Part shown: positions 13,133-21,900 of the stretch, in pieces
How the letters are laid out: each line of letters opens with the position of its first letter
Numbering within the stretch: position 1 is the stretch's first letter
NCBI GenBank assembly: GCA_026990815.1
Contig: JALXCS010000086.1
Span: 1 to 24,614 of the forward strand
Origin: Methylomonas sp.
GTDB lineage: Bacteria; Pseudomonadota; Gammaproteobacteria; Methylococcales; Methylomonadaceae
Reading direction: 5' to 3'
Length of the DNA stretch: 24,614 nt
Made by a program: the position numbers and the translations under genes
Notes under the pieces: generated by a model
What the model saw: only the letters and a program-made list of their open reading frames with translations
The model's database searches: none
Told to the model about the DNA's origin: nothing

Positions 13133-15524
13133 AGTCCTCCGGCATCTTTCAATCAAGAAAAAGCTATTGCTGATCCTGTTTTTTTCAAGTATTTCAGCAG
13201 TGACTTTTGCCGGCATTTTTTTGTTTTTACTTGAGATTTCCGAGTTTAAAAAAACCACGCAGGAAGAGCTTTCTGCCATGGCTGCGTTAATTGGCGACAG
13301 AAGCACCGCAGCTTTGATGTTTGATGACAAGGAAGTTGCTCTGGAGAACTTATCTGTATTAGATAAGTTTCCTTCAGTCCGGCTTGCCTGCATTTATAAT
13401 TCCAATAAAAATGTTTTTGCATTTCTTGATACCAATTTGGAGAAAAAATTAATTTGTCCAAAACTAGCGCCAACTCAACATAGCCAATACGATCAAAATC
13501 AATTATATATTTTTCAACCGATTGTTTTGGAAAATGAACCATTAGGGGTTGTTTTTATTCATGCCGATATGGAAGCGGCATTTCATCGGAAATTACAACA
13601 CCTTGGCCTGGTATCAGTTATTTTAATTTCAGCCTCGATTGTTACTTTTTTTATCCTTACTCCTTTATTGGGAGTAATCGCCGCCCCAATCCGGAAACTG
13701 GTAAATACTGTCGACAAAATCACCAGAGAAAAAAATTATTCATTAAGAGCTGAGAAAGATAACCAAGATGAAGTGGGTACATTGGTTGATGCTTTTAATG
13801 ACATGATTTGTACCGTAGAGATTCAGAATATTGCTTTAACCAAGGCGAAAGATCAATATTTGATGCTTTATGATGATAATCCGACGATGATTTTTAATGT
13901 TGATTTTGATGGGGTTATTGGAACCGTCAATCAGTTTGGAGCCAGGCAACTGGGATTATCCGTAGAGGAATTACGTTCATGTTGTATTTTTGATTTTGTT
14001 CATCCGGATGATTTAGTGGCTATCCAAAGCTTATTCAAACAATGCGAGGCGTACCCAAACCGGGTCCACAAGCAGGAGGTCAGGTTGGTTTGTGAGAATC
14101 GGGAATTGATCTGGGTCAGGCAAACTGCCCGGTTATTGAATAACGAAGATCAACAAAAGCATCTTATGCTGGTTTGTGAAAATGTTACCGAAACAAGACT
14201 GTTAACCGAGAAAATTGCCTACCAAGCCAGCCATGATGCATTAACCAATTTAGCTAATCGTAGCGAATTTGATCTTTATATTCAGCGCTCATTGGAAAAT
14301 GCTCATGCGGAAGGGGCTGAACATGTTTTGTGTTATCTGGACCTGGATCAGTTTAAAGTTGTTAACGATACCTGTGGTCATCTGGCAGGAGATGAATTGT
14401 TAAGGCAATTAGGAGGTTTGCTAAGAAAACATATTCGTAAGCAGGATTTACTTGCCCGTTTGGGTGGTGATGAGTTCGGTATATTGATGCACAATTGTTC
14501 GCTGGATCACGCTTTTGTTGCCTGCGAAAAAATTCGTAATGTTATCAAAGATTTTAGTTTTGCCTGGGAGGACCGGAGTTTTACTGTCGGAGTCAGCATT
14601 GGTATTACCGCTATTGCAAAAACCAGCGGCAATTCTGTCGAATTGCTTAAAGAAGCTGATGCTGCCTGTTATGCGGCAAAAGATAAAGGTCGAAACCGTG
14701 TCCATGTATTTCGTCCGGATGATGAAGATCTGGCGCAAAGACAGGGTGAAATGCAGTGGGTGGAAAAAATTCATCAAGGCCTGAATGAAAATCGTTTTTT
14801 ACTTTACGGACAGATCATTGTTCCTGTTTCTGGTTTTGAGAGTGGTCTACACTTTGAAACATTGATTAGATATAAAGATAATAACGGCAATATCATACCT
14901 CCGGGAGCATTCTTGCCAGCTGCTGAACGCTATAATCAAGCGCCTGCAATGGATCGCTGGGTGATAAAGACATTATTTTCCTGGATGTACTATCAACCCG
15001 GATTCCTTGACCAGCTTGAGCTATGTTCAATCAATTTATCGGGACTGTCGCTTTCTGACAGCAGTATGTTGAGATTTATTATCAGCGAATTTAATCGATG
15101 GTCGATTCCACCGGGAAAAATTTGTTTTGAAATTACTGAAACTGCGGCTATTGCTAATTTATCAGATGCTTCTACCTTTATACAAAATCTGAAAAGGCAT
15201 GGCTGCCACTTTTCACTGGATGATTTTGGCAGTGGATTATCATCGTTTGCCTATTTAAAAAATCTTCCTGTTGACTATATCAAAATTGATGGCTTGTTTG
15301 TAAAGGATATTTTAGAAGATAAGGTTGATTTAGCGATGGTAAGGTCTATCAATGAAGTAGGTCATATTATGAATAAAAAAACCATTGCTGAATTTGTTGA
15401 AAGTGACAGGATTTTTTCTGTATTAAAGCAATTAGGGGTTGATTATGCACAAGGTTACTGTATCGGGAAACCAATACCATTGGTTGATTTAATTGAAGCT
15501 GTTCCTTATCAGTTGGTGGGGTAG
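13125..15524 (+). CDS. Membrane CHASE8-HAMP-PAS-GGDEF-EAL cyclic-di-GMP enzyme
   Basis: 799 residues from the ATG at 13125, chosen for GAAGG eight bases upstream. The frame stays open back to 13053 inside yfiR, but that start would add 24 unrelated residues. Order (from 13125): TM1 about 14-36; periplasmic CHASE8-like sensor with IGDRSTAALMFDD (56-68); TM2 about 160-182; HAMP to about 232; PAS about 242-356; GGDEF about 361-529; EAL about 541-791. The cyclase signature GGDEF (447-451) and the inhibitory RxxD site (RKQD, 438-441) are intact. The EAL part keeps ETLIR (578-582), EITE (669-672), DDFG (699-702), KID (720-722), AEFVE (755-759) and QG (776-777). Both activities are therefore possible. 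The sensor half resembles YfiN; PAS and EAL are additions. It overlaps yfiR and ends two bases before the receptor gene. Confidence 0.93.
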   Translation: MVKVLRHLSIKKKLLLILFFSSISAVTFAGIFLFLLEISEFKKTTQEELSAMAALIGDRSTAALMFDDKEVALENLSVLDKFPSVRLACIYNSNKNVFAFLDTNLEKKLICPKLAPTQHSQYDQNQLYIFQPIVLENEPLGVVFIHADMEAAFHRKLQHLGLVSVILISASIVTFFILTPLLGVIAAPIRKLVNTVDKITREKNYSLRAEKDNQDEVGTLVDAFNDMICTVEIQNIALTKAKDQYLMLYDDNPTMIFNVDFDGVIGTVNQFGARQLGLSVEELRSCCIFDFVHPDDLVAIQSLFKQCEAYPNRVHKQEVRLVCENRELIWVRQTARLLNNEDQQKHLMLVCENVTETRLLTEKIAYQASHDALTNLANRSEFDLYIQRSLENAHAEGAEHVLCYLDLDQFKVVNDTCGHLAGDELLRQLGGLLRKHIRKQDLLARLGGDEFGILMHNCSLDHAFVACEKIRNVIKDFSFAWEDRSFTVGVSIGITAIAKTSGNSVELLKEADAACYAAKDKGRNRVHVFRPDDEDLAQRQGEMQWVEKIHQGLNENRFLLYGQIIVPVSGFESGLHFETLIRYKDNNGNIIPPGAFLPAAERYNQAPAMDRWVIKTLFSWMYYQPGFLDQLELCSINLSGLSLSDSSMLRFIISEFNRWSIPPGKICFEITETAAIANLSDASTFIQNLKRHGCHFSLDDFGSGLSSFAYLKNLPVDYIKIDGLFVKDILEDKVDLAMVRSINEVGHIMNKKTIAEFVESDRIFSVLKQLGVDYAQGYCIGKPIPLVDLIEAVPYQLVG

Positions 15525-15526
15525 TA

Positions 15527-17677
15527 ATGAGTATGAACAGACTAAAGTTTCAGGTTTTGTCTGGTTTGCTAATAGCACTGAATGCTTTTGCCAATGCAAA
15601 TGTTGAGGATATGGATAATTTTTTTTCCATGTCTCCTGCGGAGCTGGCTGAATTATCGGTATCAATAGCAACCGGAACTGCCAAGCCGGTTTTTCAGTCA
15701 GCTTCGGTAACCAGTGTTGTTACTGCGGAACAGATCAAGTCCATGGGGGGCACAGAATTACATGAGGTGTTAGAAACCATACCGGGTTTACATGTCAGTA
15801 TCCAGCCGTTTACCTACGATTACATTTATACCATGCGTGGGATTCGTAATGGCACTAACTCCCAAGTACTGGTTCTGCTTGATGGCAATCGTTTTTCTGT
15901 GCCTTTTCAGGGGAGGTCTGTGACGGGTCTGGAGCTGCCAATAGAAAATATCGAGCGGGTTGAAGTTATTCGCGGTCCGGGTTCAGCACTATATGGTGCA
16001 GATGCGTTTGCTGGCGTGATTAATATTATTAGCAAAAAAGCGAAAGATATTGACGGAACTGTCATCGGAGGCCGTGTCGGTAACTGGAATACTCAAAGCG
16101 GCTGGGTGCAGCATGGCGGACAATGGGGCGATTGGGATGTGGCAGCCAGTTTGCAATACACACATACCCGTGGTGATGATCAGCGAATCATCGTTAGCGA
16201 TAGTCAAAGTTTACTGGATTCGGCATTTGGAACTCATGCTTCTCGTGCCCCAGACGCCATGCAAACGCAATTTGAGTCCTGGAATGCTCATCTGAATTTA
16301 CAGCGAAAATATTGGGATATTGGTTTCTGGGCTTTTAACGGGGACGGTGGAACCCGGGCTGGAGTGGCTGCTGCACTGGATCCTACAGGGGAGGTCGAAT
16401 CCCAGCAATATCTGGGATCAATCAAGTTTTCTACTGAGGATTATTTTGAAGAATGGGAATTTCAAGCCCACGCCAGTTATTTATACACCGATGTTCAAAC
16501 CAATCAGCTACAAGTATTTCCAAATAATACGGTATTACCAATTGATAAGAATGGCAATCTTAATTTTGACCCAAGGGAAATTACCGGGCGGACATTATTT
16601 GCAAATGGTGTTAAAGGTATTATTGGTCGAACCCATCAAATGCCGACAATTGAGCTGAGTGCCATTTATCAGGGTTTTCAGGATCACCGCTTTCGTGTTC
16701 AGGCGGGATATCGATATGAAGAAATCAAGACCAGGGAATTCAAAAATATCGGAAAAGGTGTGCTAAGCGGCACCCCTCCTCCTGCAGTTGTTTACGGTGA
16801 GACCAAAAATGTAACGAATACACCTTATGTTTATTTGCCAAATACCAGTCGTTCAATCTGGTCGCTTGCAATTCAGGATGAATGGCAAATAGCCAAGAAC
16901 TGGCAATTGACAGGGGGTGTTCGTTTCGATCATTATTCAGACTTTGGCGCAACAGTGAACCCCCGGTTGGCTCTTGTTTGGGATATTAATGAGCAGTTAA
17001 CTGGCAAATTTCTGTATGGCCGGGCATTTCGGGCGCCTAATTTTTCTGAGTTGGGTAATATCAATAATCCGGTATTGTTAGGTAATCCGAATTTGGATCC
17101 AGAAACCATTAATACCATTGAATTAGCCTTTGATTATCGGCCTTTTCAAACTTTGCGCACGGCCTTGAATCTTTATTATTACTCGATCGAAGAATTGATA
17201 CAGCCTGAACCAGATGGACAAGGTAAATTTAAGTCTAAAAACAGTGGTAATCAGGAAGCGTTTGGTTTGGAATTTGAATGGAACTGGCAGCTACATGAAC
17301 AGTTTTTTTTCAGTGGCAATTATGCCTGGGTTAATGCCCGTGACAAAGATGCCGGACAAGCAGTTGCTGGCGTTCCGGAACAGCAGCTGTATGTAGCGGC
17401 GTTGTGGGAATTTATGCCCGGATGGTCATTACAAAGCCAATTAAAATGGGTTGGCAAAAGAACCAATGAACCTAGAGATAATCGCAAAAATTTAAAAGAT
17501 TATGAAACGATTGATCTGACATTACGAGGCCAAAAAATTCTGGGATATGTTGATTTTCAGGCATCGGTACGGAATGTTTTTAACAAACATGCCAGAGAGC
17601 CAGCGGTAGCGGCATTGCGGGATAATATTCCAACACCGGGTAGAAGTTTTTATTTTGAGGCCAGTCTTTATTTTTAA
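15527..17677 (+). CDS. TonB-dependent outer-membrane receptor
   Basis: 716 residues. Signal peptide about 1-22 (LSGLLIALNAFA). The plug domain spans about 50-170, with VTSVVTAEQIKSMGG, LHEVLETIPGLHV and the conserved IERVEVIRGPGSALYGADAF (142-161) followed by GVINIISK. A beta-barrel of alternating aromatic strands follows, with a barrel motif FRAPNFSELG and a final SLYF ending in phenylalanine, the BAM insertion signal. There is no extra N-terminal signalling domain of the FecA type. The segment MSPAELAELSVSIATG (35-50) resembles the pre-plug of TonB receptors found beside YfiR genes. Good ribosome site (GGTGGGG) lies just upstream. The ligand cannot be told; the gene order with yfiR and a cyclic-di-GMP enzyme suggests a sensing role. 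Confidence 0.93.
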   Translation: MSMNRLKFQVLSGLLIALNAFANANVEDMDNFFSMSPAELAELSVSIATGTAKPVFQSASVTSVVTAEQIKSMGGTELHEVLETIPGLHVSIQPFTYDYIYTMRGIRNGTNSQVLVLLDGNRFSVPFQGRSVTGLELPIENIERVEVIRGPGSALYGADAFAGVINIISKKAKDIDGTVIGGRVGNWNTQSGWVQHGGQWGDWDVAASLQYTHTRGDDQRIIVSDSQSLLDSAFGTHASRAPDAMQTQFESWNAHLNLQRKYWDIGFWAFNGDGGTRAGVAAALDPTGEVESQQYLGSIKFSTEDYFEEWEFQAHASYLYTDVQTNQLQVFPNNTVLPIDKNGNLNFDPREITGRTLFANGVKGIIGRTHQMPTIELSAIYQGFQDHRFRVQAGYRYEEIKTREFKNIGKGVLSGTPPPAVVYGETKNVTNTPYVYLPNTSRSIWSLAIQDEWQIAKNWQLTGGVRFDHYSDFGATVNPRLALVWDINEQLTGKFLYGRAFRAPNFSELGNINNPVLLGNPNLDPETINTIELAFDYRPFQTLRTALNLYYYSIEELIQPEPDGQGKFKSKNSGNQEAFGLEFEWNWQLHEQFFFSGNYAWVNARDKDAGQAVAGVPEQQLYVAALWEFMPGWSLQSQLKWVGKRTNEPRDNRKNLKDYETIDLTLRGQKILGYVDFQASVRNVFNKHAREPAVAALRDNIPTPGRSFYFEASLYF

Positions 17678-17697
17678 TTTATGTTATAAATCTGGCC

Positions 17698-18303
17698 GTG
17701 CAACAACAATATCTGATCAATTCAGAAGACAAGTTATTACTGATTTCAGAATTTTTAGCCAAGCAAGAGGCCGATTATTTCTTTGAAAAACTTGTCAAAT
17801 CGATAAACTGGCAGCAGGAAGAGATTGTTATTAGTGGAAAAAAAGTGTTGGTTCCACGGCTGGTATGTTGGTACGGTGATGTTGGGGCGAGTTATACCTA
17901 TTCTGGCGTAAACCATCAGCCACAAGCCTGGACTGAAGAATTGTTAGAAATAAAAAGCCGAATAGAGACATTTTGTGGTTTTACTTTTAATAGTGTTTTG
18001 GCAAATTTATATCGGGATGGTACAGACTCAATGGGCTGGCACGCCGATAAGGAAAAAGAATTAGGGGTGAATCCGGCGATCGCGTCAATGAGTTTCGGTG
18101 AAAAACGCCTGTTTAAGATCCGCCATAACAAAACTTCAGAAACATTCGATATTCAATCGTCACATGGTGATTTGTTTTTGATGAGTGGTGCGGTTCAGCA
18201 CCACTGGCGGCATTGCGTACCGAAAACCAAGCAACCGAAACAACCGCGAATCAACTTGACCTTTAGAAAGATAATCCGACAGCCTCCTAGGTTTGGTATT
18301 TAA
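17698..18303 (+). CDS. AlkB-family 2-oxoglutarate/Fe(II) dioxygenase (ALKBH2/3-like)
   Basis: Oxidative demethylase predicted to repair alkylated bases in DNA or RNA. The 201-residue protein shows the iron triad H115, D117 (GWHADKE) and H172 (WRHCVPK), and the 2-oxoglutarate arginine in RINLTFR (184-190). PRLVCWYGD (53-61) and NLYRDGTDSMGWH (103-115) match the short ALKBH2/3-type AlkB proteins rather than E. coli AlkB. The start is a GTG without a clear ribosome site; no upstream in-frame start is possible because a TAA precedes it. It lies 20 bases after the receptor gene, so it may be read through from the yfiR unit. Its last 17 bases overlap the convergent purD. Confidence 0.92.
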   Translation: MQQQYLINSEDKLLLISEFLAKQEADYFFEKLVKSINWQQEEIVISGKKVLVPRLVCWYGDVGASYTYSGVNHQPQAWTEELLEIKSRIETFCGFTFNSVLANLYRDGTDSMGWHADKEKELGVNPAIASMSFGEKRLFKIRHNKTSETFDIQSSHGDLFLMSGAVQHHWRHCVPKTKQPKQPRINLTFRKIIRQPPRFGI

Positions 18304-19570
18304 TAGCTTTATCACCAATATCAGTTCGATAAAATGCGTCTTGCCAGTGAATTTGATTGACTAGTTCGTAAGCTTGGTTTTTAGCTTGGGCTATGTTATC
18401 ACCAAGAGCACAGGCGCATAATATCCTTCCTCCTGAAGTAACGATCTCATTATTCTTCAGTTGGGTACCGGCATGAAAAACCTTGGTGTCGGTTGTTTCG
18501 GTATCAGGTAAGCCATGAATGGTATAGCCTTTCTGATAAGTTTCCGGGTAACCGCCTGATGCCATAACCACGCCAAGAGATGCTCTGGTGTCCCATTCAG
18601 TGGTTATTTGGTCAAGTTTCTGGTTTAAGGCTGCAAGACAAAGTGCGGAAAGATCACTTTTGAGCCGCATCATTATAGGTTGAGTTTCCGGATCGCCAAA
18701 ACGGCAGTTATACTCCAGAACCTTGATATCGCCCCGTTTGCTAATCATTAGTCCCGCGTATAGAAAACCGGTGTAAGGGGTTCCATCATTGATTAACCCG
18801 GACAGCGTTGGCTCAATAATTTCATCCATGATTTTTTTATACAGTCCTTCAGTGACTAAAGGTGCCGGAGAATATGCCCCCATGCCGCCGGTATTTGGAC
18901 CTAGGTCGCCATTATCACGGGCTTTGTGGTCTTGTGAAGTTGCCATTGGCAATGCCTGTTTGCCATCTGCAATGACGATAAAACTGACTTCTTCCCCTTC
19001 AAGGAATTCTTCGATGACTACCCGATGGCCGGCATCACCAAACACATTCCCGGCCAGCATATCTTCAATAGCATCAATGGCCTGTTGCTCGGTTTGTGCA
19101 ACAATTACGCCTTTTCCTGCCGCCAGGCCGTCTGCCTTAACAACAATAGGAGCACCTTTTTCCTGAATATAGTTAATTGCAAGCTGTTGGTCAGTAAAGG
19201 TTTGATATTCGGCAGTCGGAATGTTGTGCCTGGCCATAAAGTTTTTGCAAAAGGATTTCGAGCCTTCAAGTTGCGCCGCTTGAGCGGTTGGTCCGAAACA
19301 ATTCAGTCCGAATTTTTGAAATTCGTCAACAATACCGTTAACCAATGGAACTTCTGGGCCAATTATAGTCAGCTCTATCTGGTTTTGTTTTGCAAATTCA
19401 ACCAAGCCTGAGATGTCGTTAGCCTCAATATTTACGTTTTCAATGCCATGTTCAAGAGCAGTGCCAGCATTACCAGGCGCAACAAAAACCTTGGAGACTT
19501 GATCAGATTGCCGGGCTTTCCACGCCAGTGCATGTTCTCGGCCACCGCTTCCTACGATGAGTATTTTCAT
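18287..19570 (-). CDS. purD: Phosphoribosylamine--glycine ligase
   Basis: Second step of purine synthesis: ATP-dependent joining of glycine to phosphoribosylamine. The 427-residue protein opens with MKILIVGSGGREHALAW, has the ATP-grasp core with VVKADGLAAGKGV (143-155), the GPNTGGMGAYSP signature (225-236) and the metal-binding EYNCRFGDPETQ (286-297). Length is typical. It lies 64 bases after purH, in the purH-purD order seen in many gammaproteobacteria, and should be cotranscribed. Its 3' end overlaps the convergent AlkB gene; no terminator hairpin separates them. Confidence 0.97.
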   Translation of the reverse strand: MKILIVGSGGREHALAWKARQSDQVSKVFVAPGNAGTALEHGIENVNIEANDISGLVEFAKQNQIELTIIGPEVPLVNGIVDEFQKFGLNCFGPTAQAAQLEGSKSFCKNFMARHNIPTAEYQTFTDQQLAINYIQEKGAPIVVKADGLAAGKGVIVAQTEQQAIDAIEDMLAGNVFGDAGHRVVIEEFLEGEEVSFIVIADGKQALPMATSQDHKARDNGDLGPNTGGMGAYSPAPLVTEGLYKKIMDEIIEPTLSGLINDGTPYTGFLYAGLMISKRGDIKVLEYNCRFGDPETQPIMMRLKSDLSALCLAALNQKLDQITTEWDTRASLGVVMASGGYPETYQKGYTIHGLPDTETTDTKVFHAGTQLKNNEIVTSGGRILCACALGDNIAQAKNQAYELVNQIHWQDAFYRTDIGDKAIKYQT

Positions 19571-19634
19571 AGTGTTTGATAAAAGAAAGGTGTGTTTAGG
19601 ATGCTACTATTTTTTTAACGTTTTAAAGGGGGGA

Positions 19635-21194
19635 TTAATGCCTGAAGTGACGCATGCCAGTGAAAACCATCGTCATATTATGTTCGTCTGCTGCTGCGAT
19701 TACTTCATTATCACGCATTGAGCCTCCAGGTTGAATGACGGCAGTAATTCCAGTTTCCGCGGCTGAATCAATGCCATCCCGAAAAGGAAAGAATGCATCT
19801 GATGCCATCACTGAACCAACAACTTCAAGGTTTTCATCGGCTGCTTTGATTCCTGCAATTTTTGCCGAGTAGACTCGGCTCATTTGTCCGGCGCCAATGC
19901 CAATTGTTTGGCCGTCTTTGCAATAGACAATGGCATTGGATTTAATAAACTTCGCCACTTTCCAGGCAAATAACAGGTCGTCTAATTCTTGGTCGGTCGG
20001 TGCACGTTTAGTAACTGTTTTAAGCTCAGCAGCACTAATTTTTCCGTGGTCACTATCTTGCACCAATAATCCGCCGGCAACTCTTTTAAAATCCAGGGAA
20101 GGCTCATCCCCGCTGGTCCAGATACCGGATTCCAACACCCGAATATTGGTCTTATTTGAAAGTTGCGTAAGTGCAGCTTCAGAAATAGTTGGGGCGATAA
20201 TAACCTCAACAAATTGCCGATCGAGGATTGCTTTTGCTGTTGTCTCATCTAATTCCTGGTTAAAAGCAATAATACCTCCGAAAGCAGAAGTCGGATCAGT
20301 TGCAAAAGCCAGGTCATAAGCATTCAGGATGCTGTCAGCTTGTGCTGCGCCACAAGGGTTGGCATGTTTTACAATAACACAAGTGGGCTGGTCTGAAAAC
20401 GATTTAACGCATTCAAGGGCAGCATCGGCATCGGCTATATTATTATAAGATAACGCCTTGCCCTGGTGTTGAGTAGCTGCAGAAATGGTACCAGAAGGGG
20501 GCGTTTTTTCCTGATAAAAGGCAGCCTGTTGATGTGGATTTTCACCATAACGTAGCGATTGTCCGTGGTGAAATTGCAGGTTTAAAGTTTCTGGAAACTT
20601 GGTATCGTTGATTTTGCTAAGATAACTGGCAATAACAGTGTCGTATCTTGCCGTATGGGAAAAGCTTTTCTGAGCCAGTTTAAAGCGGGTTTGTTCACAA
20701 AGTTTGGAATCGTTTGTGCGTAACTCTGTTAAGATTTCGTGATAATCATCCGGATCAATGATAACTGCAACATCATTATAATTTTTCGCCGCTGCGCGGA
20801 TCATTGTAGGGCCGCCGATATCAATATTCTCAATTGCAGTGGCCAGATCGCACCCAGGTTTAGCGATAGTTTGCTCAAATGGATATAAATTAACAACAAC
20901 CATATCAATTGGTTTGATGCCATTGGTAGCCATGATCTCGTCATCAATTCCACGGCGACCTAAAATACCGCCATGTACTTTGGGGTGAAGGGTTTTTAAT
21001 CGACCATCCATCATTTCGGGAAAGGCGGTATAATCCGAGATTTCAATGACAGGGATATCGTTTTCGGCTAAAATTCGCGCTGTACCTCCCGTGGATAGAA
21101 TCTCAACACCTAGTTGAGATAATGACTGGCAGAACTCGACAACGCCGGTTTTATCAGAAACACTGACCAATGCGCGTGCAATCAGTTTTTTCAT
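19635..21194 (-). CDS. purH: Bifunctional AICAR formyltransferase / IMP cyclohydrolase
   Basis: Catalyses the last two steps of IMP synthesis. The N-terminal IMP cyclohydrolase (MGS-like) domain spans about 1-150 with SVSDKTGVVEF (11-21), STGGTAR (34-40), MDGRLKTLHPKVHGG (62-76) and NLYPFE (102-107). The formyltransferase domain carries SLRYGENPHQ (213-222), the catalytic pair K276-H277 in VKHANPCGAA, FGGIIA (305-310), SDAFFPFRDG (465-474) and a C-terminal MRHFRH. Length 519 is typical. GGGAG precedes the ATG, and an extended -10 lies 36 bases upstream. fis and dusB lie upstream on the same strand but 413 bases away. Confidence 0.98.
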   Translation of the reverse strand: MKKLIARALVSVSDKTGVVEFCQSLSQLGVEILSTGGTARILAENDIPVIEISDYTAFPEMMDGRLKTLHPKVHGGILGRRGIDDEIMATNGIKPIDMVVVNLYPFEQTIAKPGCDLATAIENIDIGGPTMIRAAAKNYNDVAVIIDPDDYHEILTELRTNDSKLCEQTRFKLAQKSFSHTARYDTVIASYLSKINDTKFPETLNLQFHHGQSLRYGENPHQQAAFYQEKTPPSGTISAATQHQGKALSYNNIADADAALECVKSFSDQPTCVIVKHANPCGAAQADSILNAYDLAFATDPTSAFGGIIAFNQELDETTAKAILDRQFVEVIIAPTISEAALTQLSNKTNIRVLESGIWTSGDEPSLDFKRVAGGLLVQDSDHGKISAAELKTVTKRAPTDQELDDLLFAWKVAKFIKSNAIVYCKDGQTIGIGAGQMSRVYSAKIAGIKAADENLEVVGSVMASDAFFPFRDGIDSAAETGITAVIQPGGSMRDNEVIAAADEHNMTMVFTGMRHFRH

Positions 21195-21229
21195 ATTTCT
21201 CCCGAAAGCTCAATGCTAAAAAACCAAAA

Positions 21230-21238
21230 ATTATAACA
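21230..21238 (-). promoter_or_regulatory. Predicted extended -10 promoter of purH
   Basis: On the minus strand TGTTATAAT combines a consensus -10 hexamer with the TGn extension. No good -35 is seen 17 bases further upstream, which is usual for extended -10 promoters. The expected start near 21223 leaves a leader of about 29 bases. Confidence 0.55.
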
Positions 21239-21418
21239 TGTCTGGATTTGAGGGAGGAAGGGAGTATTTTTGTTTAATATCCTAGTGATTTATGGATATC
21301 GTATAGATGACCTTCACGTTCAAGAATCATTACTTGTCTTTGGAAAAGGGGAAAAATCTGTAAGAACGGGATAAGCAATTGAAACCGCAAGACACGCGTG
21401 AATACTTACATGAAGCTC

Positions 21419-21432
21419 TCTATCGCGATAGA
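21419..21432. repeat. Perfect 14-base palindrome in the fis-purH gap
   Basis: TCTATCGCGATAGA reads identically on both strands with no spacer, as expected of an operator for a dimeric regulator. It lies too far from the predicted purH start to act by simple promoter occlusion. The regulator is unknown. Confidence 0.5.
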
Positions 21433-21607
21433 ATATCTTGCTATTTCAGTGATTTATCTGTGTTCTGGGGGGATTGTATTTTTGTACTTAAGATAATTTT
21501 ATTCAAAGAAAGCTACTTTCCGACTGCATCTTGATGTTCTTACGTGAAAGGTACGCTGCATGCCTGATTGTAGTTTTGACGATTCCTTAAAATAGATTTT
21601 GCTGGTG

Positions 21608-21898
21608 TCAGCTGAGACCGTATTGGTCCATTTTCTTCCGTAAAGTACTACGACTTAGGCCGAGTGTTTTTGCTGCTTTGGTTTGGTTATGACCAAGATT
21701 TTCAAGAGTCGCTTCGATAAGCGGCTTTTCGACTTCTCGGAGGACAAGTTCGTAAAGGTTTGTTGATTCAAATCCATTGAGTTGCGAAAAATAATTATCA
21801 ACCGCTATTTTAACTTGACCGGATAATGGTAAATCTCCAGTCCGTCGGCTTTTAATCGTGACAAAGTCATTGTTTTGATTTTGTTGTGAAGTTTCCAT
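21608..21898 (-). CDS. fis: Nucleoid-associated DNA-bending protein Fis
   Basis: 96-residue homodimeric protein that bends DNA and activates stable-RNA promoters. The C-terminal helix-turn-helix is at about 73-94 (TKAAKTLGLSRSTLRKKMDQYG), preceded by the dimer helices with NLYELVLREVEKPLIEATL (47-65). A flexible polar N-terminus (METSQQNQNND) fits the family. The start lies two bases after the dusB stop, the same dusB-fis pairing as in E. coli. The product would be expected to influence the tRNA and gltX promoters elsewhere in the genome, but no binding site can be assigned by eye. Confidence 0.96.
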   Translation of the reverse strand: METSQQNQNNDFVTIKSRRTGDLPLSGQVKIAVDNYFSQLNGFESTNLYELVLREVEKPLIEATLENLGHNQTKAAKTLGLSRSTLRKKMDQYGLS

Positions 21899-21900
21899 AG

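Larger units (their letters stand above)
21195..21607. other. 413-base intergenic region between fis and purH
   Basis: Holds the predicted purH promoter and, about 225 bases before the purH start, the 14-base palindrome annotated below. I find no tRNA, no recognisable structured RNA and no convincing terminator for fis. A 51-codon open frame on the plus strand (21379-21534, TTG start) has no ribosome site and matches nothing I know. The gap is large for a window otherwise so compact. Confidence 0.6.

Noticed and set aside
21379..21534. 51-codon open frame with a TTG start in the fis-purH gap
   Set aside because: No ribosome site, no recognisable motif, and it is spanned by a palindrome; chance openness is likely at this length.
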